From Ancistrus triradiatus (taxonomy: Eukaryota; Chordata; Actinopteri; Siluriformes; Loricariidae), in NCBI GenBank assembly GCA_025084515.1, contig JAJAGP010000209.1, positions 378,841-442,840 of the forward strand: a stretch of 64,000 nucleotides of DNA, given 5' to 3'. The notes under the pieces were generated by a model that was given only the letters and a program-made list of their open reading frames with translations, made no database searches and was not told the DNA's origin. A program made the position numbers and the translations under genes. This document shows, piece after piece, positions 37,401 to 49,400 of the stretch. Numbering within the stretch: the first letter of the stretch is position 1; every line of letters starts with the position of its first letter.

Positions 37401-40400
37401 AAGTCAGAGAACGTAGCTCATCTGTTGTACAGTTTGTTAATCATCTTCTAATCTGTGGTCATCAGTGCTCACAGGATGCTGCCCACAGGAAGCTTTTAGC
37501 TGGATATTTTTGGTTGGTACTATACTCAGTCCAGCAGTGACATTGAGTGTCATTCTCTGCAGTGCTGAGAATGGTCCACCACTCAAATAATACCTGATCT
37601 GTGTTATGGTCCTGACCGTTGAAGAACAATGTGAAAGGAGGGTAACAAATACAGTGGGTCAAAAAAGTGTTTTGTCAGCCACTGATTGTGCAAGTTCTCC
37701 TACTTAGAAAGATGAAAGAGGTCTGTAATTTTCATTATAGATACACTTCAACTATGAGAGACAAAATGAGAAAGATCCATGAAATCACATTGTAGGATTT
37801 TTAAAGAATTTAATTGTAAATCATGGTGGAAAATAAGTATTTGGTCACCCACAAACAAGCAAGATTTCTGGCTCTCACAGACCTGTTACTACTTCTTTAA
37901 GAAGCTCTTCTGTCCTCCACTCATTACCTGTATTAATAGCACCTGTTTGACCTCGTTATCTGTATAAAAGACACCTGTCCACAGCCTCAAAAAGTCAGAC
38001 TCCAAACTCAACCATGGCCAAGACCAAAAAGCTGTCGAAGGACACCAGGAAGAAAATTGTAGAAATTGGGTAGAACCCCTGCACCAGGCTTGAAGAGTGA
38101 ATCACAATAGGCCAATCAAGGTTAGTTTTTTATTTAATAAATCCAACTGTGGAGCAATTGTAAGAAAATTGGAGACATCAAGACCAGTTGATAAATCTCC
38201 CTCGATCTGGGGCCTGCCACCGCTGGATTCTCATCCCGTGGGGGTCCCCCCCACAAAAATGATCATTGAAGAACGGTGAGCAAAATCCCAGAACGACAAA
38301 CAGAGGGGTCCTGATTAATGACCTGCAAGCTGGGACCAAAGTAACAAAGGCCCCCCTAACCAAATCAATAACTACACTACACAAACCGAGAAAGGGACTC
38401 GATTCCTGCAGGTTGCCAGGCGTGGGTCCCCCTGCTTTTAAAAGAAAGCCAGTACATGTCCCCAGGCCCCCTTCGAAGTTTGCCTAGAGACCCTAATGGA
38501 TGATCCAGAAAGGAGTTGGGAGAATTATCCCAATGTTGGCCAGAAAATGAAAAACCAAAATAGAACCTTTTTTGGTAAAATCAGGAAAAACTCAACATCC
38601 GCCAAATGGGTTTGAAGGAAGAAGAATGCTGAGTTGCATCCCCAAGAACACATACCTAACTGTGAAGCATTGGGGGGTTGGCCAATTTCCTGCCGTTGGG
38701 CTGTGTTTTCCTGCAAAGGGGACAGGAACGACTGATCCATGTTAAGGGAAGAATGAACGGGGGCCCCATGTATCGTGTGATTTTTAAAAGCTAATAAACC
38801 TCCTACCCTCAGTTGAGAGCATTGGAAGATGGAACGTGGCTTGGGTCTTTTCCAGCATGACAATGATCATCCCCAACCACCTCGGGCAACAAAAGAGTGT
38901 CTCCGTAAAAAGCATTTCAAGGTCCTGGAGTGGCCTAGTCAGTCTCCAGACCTCAACCCTATAGAAAATTTGAGGAGGGAGTTGAAAGTCCGTGTTGCCC
39001 CAAAACATTACTGCTCTAGAGGAGATCTGCATGGAGGAATGGGCCAAAATACCAGCTACAGTGTGTGCAAACCTGGTGAAGACTTTCAGGAAATGTTTGA
39101 CCTCTGTCATTGCCAACAAAGGTTATGTTACAAAGTATTGAACTGAACTTTTGTTATTAACCAAATACTTATTTTCCACCATGATTTACAATTAAATTCT
39201 TTAAAAATCATTCAGTGTGATTTCGTGGATTTTTTTTCTTCTCATTTTGTCTCTCATAGTTGAAGTGTACCTATGATGAAAATTACAGACCTCTCTCATC
39301 TTTCTAAGTAGGAGAACTTGCACAATCAGTGGCTGACTAAATACTTTTTTGCCCCACTGTATATGTACAGCAACAGTCTGTAATTATAGAACTACAAAGT
39401 GTATCTGTATATTATTAGAGATAATAAAACAGACAGTGTGTAGAGTGTACAAACAATAAGGTGGGTTTAATGCCATAGCTGATCAGTGTATATGTTAATC
39501 GTATTGGATTGTAGGATTATTAATGTTTGATCAGATTCTGTCCAAAATTCCTAGATCTTGAGTGTGATGTCTTCAAGTTGAGATGTGACTGAAACAGTTT
39601 TGTAAAACCTGGTGTTCTTATAGATGTTCGACCTGAGATGAATGTGTATGGTCACTTCTTATTCTTGCCGAGCCACCGATATATAGTACTATGCAAAAGT
39701 CTTAGGCCACAATTAGATTAGATATACCATTGCTTTATTTCTCAATGTCTTTATAAGAATACAAGCAGAAAATAAAGGGAATTTGTATGCAGTATTAAAA
39801 ACTGAACAAAATAAATCAGAAACAACAGCTTCAAGAGACTACAGTGGCAAATATTTAGTGTGACCTCCCCTTACACTTGAGCAAAAGCAGCATGACAAGT
39901 TGAGCCTTCTACAGTCCGAAGAACCGTGATCAGAATGGTATTTTTGGAAGGATAGCTGCCTAGAAACCACTTTTTCTGAAGGGAACAGATTGAAAAGGCT
40001 AAGTTAGTGAATTTTTTCAAATTCAGATTGACATGTGACAGAATAAGGAATTGAAAAGAACAAGGGTATGTAGTAATATTACATTTCCAATACAGACAGC
40101 AAACAGAGGATGGAGGATAAATGAGGAAAATGCATTACATTAATGAAGAAATGCATGCTGCAGTTAGGCCATTTTGCCCACAGACATTAATCATTAATAT
40201 TGGCTTGCAAGAGGCCTGGCTAAATGCTTCACACGTTATGAGGGCATTCTGTACGTAACACGTGTGAATCATTTTAACATGATTTATCATTAATAAACAG
40301 ATCACAGGCAGGAATGTAGAAATGTTCTAAGAAGTAATAATGTTCTCTTGTCATGGATTATTCTAATCATGTCTTGTAAACGAGACCCTTATTGAATCAA

Positions 40401-43400
40401 TGCAAAGATCAGAGCTGTGGCTCCATGTTCAAAGTATTCAGAAACTGATTTTGATTTGCAAACGTAAGAAGAAAAGTTCAAAAGGATAAATCCTCCATCT
40501 TCATCATTTGCTCAAAGACTCAATCATTTTTGTTTGTGGGCATAAGGGTGATGCCTGCTTGGCCCGTACTGTCTTTCCTTTGCTTGCTTTGCTTCAAAGC
40601 TTTACAGTATCCAAGTGGTCTCTCCTGTAGATCAAAGACCGCAGCCCCCATTCTCCACCCTCACACATAATGATGTTAATTATGGAGCACATCAGCAAGC
40701 GGCTTTGTCATGCATTGGTTCCTTTCAGTCGGTGGCCTTGTTTTGGGCCTCTGATCACTGGCTCCTCCATTATGTATTCTAATTTGCTGATAATGAAGGA
40801 AAGCCAAATGTGCTTTCTTTATGTTCACCATTTTTTATTAACACTTACATCAGTAATTTATTTTATTACCGACTGAAAATGGAGGTGTTGAGGTCATGGC
40901 TGTCTCTGTTCTTTCCTCAGAAATAAGTCGGGAGAAAAATTAAACAGCATTAACCAGAAACTAATGTGGGGGGGATTTAAATGCAGCACTGATTTAATTA
41001 TATCTACAAGCAGAAGCACTTGACAGAAGCCATTCATGGTGGCTGACGTGGTCATGAAAATAAATTCTCAAATATAGTCAGCCCACAGTTTACACAACAT
41101 GTGGCTTTTGTGCTGTCAGACAGAATCACAGTCAGATTTTTGTGGCACTGATTTTGACTCTTAATGTGTTTTGTCTTATGTTTTTCCTTACCCTGTCCAC
41201 CTTCCAATGGTGCATCTTCATGTAGAAGCTCTCAAGGTATGCTTTCATATTATATCGCTAATGATTGGTGGTTTACAGTGGTACCTCATTTCTCGACCAT
41301 CTCTGGACTTCTCATATTTGGTTCTCGATGCATTTTGACTAGAAAAATTTGTCTCTGCTCCTGTAGTGTGCTTGGTACTCAGCGCACTTGCTTAAACTTG
41401 TTTGATTCCAGCTGAAACTCGATTCACGATTCATGATTCAGTACACAGTGATTCAGTCTCACAATAGCTGTTTCTCAGCAAAGATCTCCACAATTTTTTT
41501 TTTATCGTGTTTTTCTTTATTTTTACATGTACAGTACTGTACACTTAGTGCAAGTAAGTCCCCATGGGTCCTAAAATGGTTGACGATTACAAGGAAATCA
41601 AGGACTGAGTCCTTTGGATGACTTTCAGGCTGAGCAGTTAGCATTAGCAGCACCTTGAGTTCACCAGTAGAGTAAGTGTTTTCACTTTCAATCCATTACT
41701 CACTAAGTTACATGAGGTTTTCGACACTTTATTATAAAATAAGTTTGGTTTTAATGATTTTGGCCAAATGTAGGTTAATGTGCAAGTGTTTTAAACAATA
41801 TGGTTGGCTCCGCTGTGATACAGTATAGACTATATGAAACTCATCGGTTCATGATGCATTTAACTTATGATGGATTTGTCAGAACATATCCGCTTTATAA
41901 ATCAGGGAGAACCTGTACAATAGAACTCCATTAATGCATACACTGTCTTATAGAGTGTGGATTTTCACTGGTTCTGGAATTTTTATTATCCCTTATGGGA
42001 AAAATTTGCACAGTACTCGTTTTCGGTTGTCAACAAGCCTTCTAGAACAAATTAACGACGAGAAACAAGGTACCACTGTACTCTGAACATGATTTTTTTT
42101 TTTAACCTACCTGTAATATTTATGCATATGTAGTACTGCAGATTGCTTTGAGGATAACTGTGTATTATTTCATGTCCCAGCATGCTGACAGCATTGGTGC
42201 GTTGCTGTCGGACAGCAGCAGTTCCTCTGTTCAGGAGTCAGCAAACGTCTCCGGCCTGAGCTCCAGCCATGACGAAAGAGAGACCAAAAAGTCTATGGCA
42301 GAGGAAATCCAGACAGAATGGTTCACTCTCCGAAGAAACTCCTTGGATCGGCTGAGCTTGACTGAACTAGACGTCTGCCAGCTCCAGGTGCCACTCCAGG
42401 GAGGAAAAGAAGAGAAGAAAGTAAAGGAGGTGGAAGAAGTGCAGAGAGGGTGTTTCGAAGAGGATTTTGAGGACATTTTGGTGAAGAATGAGCAGGTAGC
42501 TGACTTTGCAAGCTCAGTGTTGGCTGCAATCTCCTGCTGGCGCTATAGGGCCAGGGCTTTGCTTTTCACTTGGGTCCCAACGGTGAGGCTCACTGTCACC
42601 ATCTATCCTTCCCTTCTTCTCTGCTAGGCCTCGTCACCCCGCTGTCCTCTGTTTAACAGTCATGTCGGTCCGATTCCTGTGTGTTGCATGCTGTGTCTGT
42701 AGTCTTCTAATGATGGTGCTTCTTTTGGAGGGCTCGCTGTTTTATGTGCATGTTTTAAATCTTCTATGCATGGCCTTTTTTCAGGTATAACAACCTACAG
42801 TGTATTCCATTAACAAGACCAGTCAGTGCTGTGTACATACAATCACTTTTTTAGGTACACCTCCTTGTTTCTACACTCATTGTCTATTTTATCAGTTACA
42901 GTTACCATAAAGATGCATTTTGTAATGCTACAATTACATACTGTAGTCCAACTGTGTGTCTACATACTTGTTGTCCCCTTTACTCTGTTCTCTAAAGCAC
43001 TCCAGTGACTCAGAGGCAGTGAAGTGGTGGTGGTGTGTTATTGTGTGTTGCGCTGGTATGAGTGGCTCAATCAGTGTCACTGCTGAACTGAAAATAGTAT
43101 GCCAGCATTCTCTAGGTTGCATCCTGAAAGCACTGATGAAGGATTAGAGGATGACTAACACAAACTGACAACTACAACAGAGCTACTGTCTCTGACTTTA
43201 CATCTACAAGGTGCAGCAATATGGTATATGTCTAATAGAGTCTAATATAGGTAGCCTAGCGGGTAAGGTACTGGACTATGGACCAGATGGTCCAGGGTTC
43301 AAATCCCACCTCTGCCAAGCTGCCACTGTTGGCTCCTTGAGCAAGACCCTTAACCCACAATTGCTTGGATTGTAAGACTGTATCAGTTGTAAGTCGCTCT

Positions 43401-46400
43401 GGATAAAGGTGTCTGCTAAATGCTGTAAATGTAAATGTAGAGTGTACAGTGAGTGAACACAGTGTTTAAAAACTCCAACATCACTGCTGTGTCTGATCCA
43501 CTCATACCAGCAAAACGCACACTAACACACCACCACCACGTCAGTGTCACTGCAGTGCTGATTATGATCCACCACCCAAATAGTACCTGGTCTGTGGGGG
43601 TCCTGACCATTAGAGGAGACAGAGTAAAGGGGAAAAACAAAGTATGGAGAGAAACAGATGGATTACAGTCTATAATTGTAGAACTACAGAGTGCTTCAGT
43701 ATGGTAAGTGGAAGTGATAAAATGGACAATGAGTGTAGAAACAAGGTGTACGTAATAAAGTGGCCTATCAGTATATAGTGTGGTGTCATGCCACTCTTAG
43801 TGCTGTAGTTTAAAGGCAATATATAGGTATGAAAAAGCTTAGCAAATTGATCTAGTGATAAATTGGCCTTCTATTATAGTAATCCAGAGATGTTTACACT
43901 TTGTTGTGACACTTGCCTGCAGAATTAGTATAATTTCATGGTCTAAAGCAATAATTTGAGTTGCTATTGTTATTAAATAATATGTTATTAGATCTGGAAG
44001 CTATCCTGAGCTCTTTTTCTCAAAGTGAATGGTTAATCATGCACTGAGTACATATGAATTGGATTCTGTGATTGAGCTTTGACTTCAAAGGAAAATTTTA
44101 CTGCCAAATTTTGGTTGTACACAGGAGAGGGGAGGTCAGTGTTCACAGAATAGCTTGTTGCCTTCCTTAATCTATTTAACCAAAGGTTTCTGTCAGGTCT
44201 GATTATGTCCCATTGCAGTTTCTAAACATTACCAAATAGCCCTGAAGCTTTTGTATGGCCTGCAGATGTTAATAAAGAATGAAATGGTGCTACGTTGTTG
44301 CCTAAAGAGAATCCACTCCATGTCAGATAAGACAGTTAAACCTCCATGAAAGGTCTTTTAAATGACTTAATTTTTCTAAATTATTTATCCCACTCTTCTC
44401 AATGGAAGTGTTTCTCATTTAAGAACAGAGATGGGGAGGAGCCTGTTGAAGAGAATGTAGTAGTGAAGTCTAAAATGAGCCAACCCTCCTCTGAAGTGGA
44501 CCAAGATGAGGATTTTGCCATAGGTCAACAGGTAAAGAACAGTGATATAATACAACACCCTAAAGGTATTGACAGTAATGTTTTCATTTTAGGCTATCAG
44601 ATCAGAAAAAGTTGTCAGTATGGTAAATGTAAAAAATGCAGTCTGCCTCACATTTACATTGCACACAGTATGAACCCAAGATGTTTCTTTTTTTGTCTGG
44701 TCATCTTTATTGAATTTGTTAATATAGATCCATTCCTTCATTTCAGGTCTGCAATACATTCCAAAAAACATGGAATGGGGGCAATTTAAGGCTATAAATG
44801 AAGTAGAAAAAAACTAAATAATGATGTGATTTCAAATAAGTGATGCCACTTCATATTATAATCATAATTTGGTACAAATGCATTGTCCAAAAAAGGCTTT
44901 GAGGAGCAAAGATGGGCAGAGGATTCCCAGTTTGTCATTAGCATTACAATACAGAGTTACATTCACAAATGCCACTTAAAATTTTACTATGAAAAAAGAA
45001 GCCTTATGTTAATCATATCCAGAAGCTGGGTTGACTTCTCTGGGATGGACCATCCCACAGTGGAAACGTGCATTGTGGTCAGACCAATCAATATTCCAGA
45101 TCTTTTTTGGAAAAAATGGACACCGTGTGCACCAGACGACAAGACCAGCAACAAGTCCAAAATTCAGTCTGTCATGGTATGGAGCTGTGTCAGTGCCCTT
45201 GGCAAATTTCATTTACACTTCTGTGAAGGCAGCATTAAGGCATAAAAGTACAAGATTTTAGATCAACATATGCTGCCTTCAAACAACAAACTACAAAGTG
45301 TTTTTTGGAATATATTGCAGGCCTAAAATGCAGAATAGATGTATATTAACAAATGAAATTAAGCTGACCAGAGAAAACATAAAATATCGGGTTCATACTG
45401 TCTGCAGTGAAATAATAAATGTGAAAATAAATGTAAGAAAGCACTGCGTTTATTTTTTTTTTATTTGCATTTTCTCTACTGTCCCAAATTGTTTTGATTT
45501 GGGGTTGTAATCTTCATCCAATTCCCTTTGGTAATAACTGCAGTTTTTCCATCAGTGCTATTATGTTAATGTTAAGATCAATTTAAATTTTGGGAGTCCA
45601 GAATGGCTGGAAATACCAGTTTGAAAATGACCAACATAAATGATGTAAATGTTTTTCATATCATGTGTATTGTCAAGCTAATTGCAACTAATGGATATTG
45701 ATCGAAGTTTTCATTGCATCATGCTTGTAGTAATTGAATCGAGTCATTTCCCTAATCTGTAATTGGTTTTCCTTCTGCCCACTAGGAACATTTTGAAGAT
45801 CACTGTTCACAGGCCATTACTCTGCCTGAAGAAGCAGCAGGGTCAAGTGAACAGCAGCATTGCATTCATCCTCCGAATGGAGCCAGAAATGGCGAAGAGA
45901 TTGTGGAGAACAGTGTGGAGCCAGTGTGTGCAGTCCACAATGAGATCCAGCTGGAGAATGAAATAACTTCATCCAGCATGAACTTGTCTGTTGATGCAGA
46001 GGAACTGGAGGAGGGGGAAGAGGAGGAGGAGGAGGAGGAGGAGGAGGATGATGAAGATGATGATGATGACGAAGAAGGAGAAGCAGCATTGTCAGGAGAT
46101 GAACCTAACAACATCTTGCCACCATCGGTGTTGGACAAGGCCAGTGACATAGCTGAGCAATTTGCCAGCACCCTGATGGATAATGACGTGTTCTCCCAAG
46201 ACCTCCCATCATCTCAGACAGCTAGTAGGAGGAGTAGTGTGCTCAGCCTCAATGCTGAACTGGTGGAGAATGAAAAGGCACAACAACTGAACTGTTCTAC
46301 CCCAGAGAAACATAGTCCAAGAATCCTACCTGAACTTTCATGTTCAAACACCCCTGGAGTTGCATCAGACCAAAAGCCACAAACAAAATCAGACACTCTG

Positions 46401-49400
46401 TCCAAAAAGGATAGAATGCTCATCCACAAGATCAAGCAGTACTACGAACATGCTGAGAACCAGGACGTCAATTTCAGCATCAAACGCAGGGAGAGCCTCT
46501 CCTACATACCTGCGGGTCTCGTTCGTAGTCTAAGCCAACAATTAAATGCCAGCCCAACCGAAGAAGCTGTGTCACTGCACAGAAAGGCCTCATCAATTAT
46601 AAGACCAACATCTTGGGCCGTTTTTGATCTTCCAGGCTTGGAGAAAGAGAAAAACTCCAAAGAGATTATTGACACAGGGATTCTGGATACTGAAGGTGGA
46701 AAGGATACTGTGGGTAGGTCTCACATCGTTGGCGAGGTCATCCAACCCTCATCTGAGTTGCTTAATGTTTGGCAAGACATGGAAGTTGATATCAGTGCTA
46801 AGTTGGGAGACCTTCAGAAGGCTTTCACAGGTAGCCAGAATGACAGTTTCAGCATTGCCAGTGCTAATCAGGAAGAAAATTGGCAGAATCGGTCTTCTTA
46901 TGGTGACTTTGGTGAACCCCTGATGATATTGGAGGATTCTGACAACACTGGACAAGCTCACTTGATGTCTTCACCAATTAACAGTGTCCAATCCAAAGAG
47001 CTACAAGGGGACAGCGTTTCAAACAGTAATGAGAAGCTCCAGCAGACATGCAAGATCAGACAAGCTCCTCTACACAAGATCATCTCCCACAGGTCAGGCT
47101 CCGAAAACCAAGCTTTACAAGATATGGAGAAGATGAAGAAAAAAGTGTTCCATTTAGCAAGGCAATACAGTCAGCGTATCAAGAACAACAGACCTTTCGT
47201 GAGACAGAGAGCTTTGGTGGCAGAAAGCAACTTTAACCACGAAACACTAGCCTCTGTTGTGGAGGACAGATCTCCAGGGAGTGAGAAGAGTAAGTACTGC
47301 TCTTATTCATATCTGATTTATACAGATACAGGATATATCTGCCACCCTGGTATGTGTGTGTATGTGTGTGTATGTGTGTGTGTATGTGTATATATACATA
47401 TACATACACTGCTCAAAAATACTAAGGGAACACTCAAATAACACATCCTAGATCTGAATGAATGAAATATTGTCATTTAATACTTTGTTCTGTACAAAGT
47501 TGAATGTGCTGACAACAAAATCACACAAAAATCATCAATGGAAATCAAATTTATTAACCAATGGAGGCCTGGATTTGGAGTCACACACAAAATTGAAGTG
47601 GAAAAAAACACACTACAGGCTGATCCGACTTTGATGTAATGTCCTTAAAAACAAGTCAAAATGAGGCTCAGTATTGTGTGTGGCCTCCACGTGCTGTATG
47701 ACCTCCCTACAACGCCTGGGCATGCTCCTGATGAGGTGGCGGATGGTCTCCTGAGGGATCTCCTCCCAGACCTGGACTAAAGTATCCGCCAACTCCTGGA
47801 CAGTCTGTGGTGCAACGTGACGTTGGTGGATGGAGCGAGACATGATGTCCCAGATGTGCTCAATCGGATTCAGGTCTGGGGAACGGGCGGACCAGTCCAT
47901 GGCTTCAATGCCTTCATTTTGCAGGAACTGCTGACACACTCCAGCCACATTGAGGTCTAGCATTGTCCTGCATTAGGAGGAACCCAGGGCCAACCGCACC
48001 AGCATATGGACTCACAAGGGGTCTGAGGATCTCATCTCGGTACCTAATGGCAGTCAGGCTACCTCTGGCAAGCACATGGAGGTCTGTGCGGCCCTCCAAA
48101 GACATGCCACCCCACACCATTACTGACCCACTGCCAAAACCGGTCATGCTGAAGGATGTTGCAGGCAGCAGATCGCTCTCCACGGCGTCTCCAGACTCTG
48201 TCACGTCTGTCACATGTGCTCAGTGTGAACCTGCTTTCATCTGTGAAGAGCCATAGGGTGCCAGTGGCGAATTTGCCAATCCTGGTGTTCCCTGGCAAAT
48301 GCCAAGCGTCCTGCACGGTGTTGGGCTGTGAGCATAACCCCCCATCTGTGGACGTTGGGCCCTCATACCATACTCATGGAGTCGGTTCTAAAACCGTTTT
48401 GTGCAGACACATGCACATTTGTGGCCTGCTGGAGGTCATTTTGGCAGGGCTCTGGCAATGCTCCTCCTGTTCCTCCTTGCACAAAGGCGGAGGTAGGGTG
48501 GTAGCATCCTGCTGCTGGGTTGTTTGCCCTCCTACGGCCCTCCTGGTGTACCGGCCTGTCTCCTGGTAGCGCCTCCAGCCTCTGGACACTACGCTGACAG
48601 ACACAGCAAACCTTGCCACAGCTCGCATTGAATGTGTCATCATGGATGAGCTGCACTACCTGAGCCACTTGTGTGGGTTGTAGAGTCCCGTTCTCATGCT
48701 ACCCCACGAGTGTGAAAGCACCACCAACATTCAAAAGTGACCCAAAAAAACATCAGCCAGAAAGCATAGGTACTGAGAAGTGGTCTGTGGTCCCCCACCT
48801 GCAGAACCACTCCTTTATTGAGTGTTGTCTTGCTAATTGCCAATAATTTCCACCTGTTGTCTATTCCATTTGCACAACAGCATGTGAAATTGATTGTCAA
48901 TCAGTGTTGTTTCCTAAGTGGATAGTTTGATTTCACAGAAGTTGATTTACTTGGACTTATATTGTGTTGTTTAAGTGTTCCCTTTATTTTTTTGAGCAGT
49001 GCGCGCACACGCACACACACACACACACACCACACACACACACACAGTGGGGCAAAAAAGTATTTTAGTAAGTCACTGATTGTGCAAGTTCTCCTATTTA
49101 CAATGATGACAGACGTCTGTAATTTTCATCATAGGTACACTTCAACTATGAGGGACAAAATGAGAAAAAAATCCAGGAAATCACACTGGAGGATTTTTAA
49201 AGAATTTAATTGTAAATTATGGTGGAAAATAAGTATTTGGTCAATAACAAAAGTTAAGTTCAGTACTTTGTAACATAACCTTTGTTGGCAATGACAGAGG
49301 TCAAACGTTTCCTGAAAGTCTTCACCAGGTTGCACAAACTGTGGCTGGTATTTTGGCCCATTCCTCCATGCAGATCTCCTCTAGAGCAGTGATGTTTTGG

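Noticed and set aside
42148..42180. ATG start at 42148 for a separate gene
   Set aside because: The frame is continuous with exon n, but the CCCAG acceptor at 42180 and phase match show it is internal to plekhg3.
45817..46171. Minus-strand poly-Pro and poly-Ser ORFs
   Set aside because: Shadow frames of the GAG/GAT acidic tract in the plekhg3 exon on the plus strand.
47290..47441. Extension of the large plekhg3 exon to 47441
   Set aside because: The extra codons run into GT microsatellite and a transposon TIR; the A|GTAAGT donor at 47290 joins in phase to the conserved last exon.
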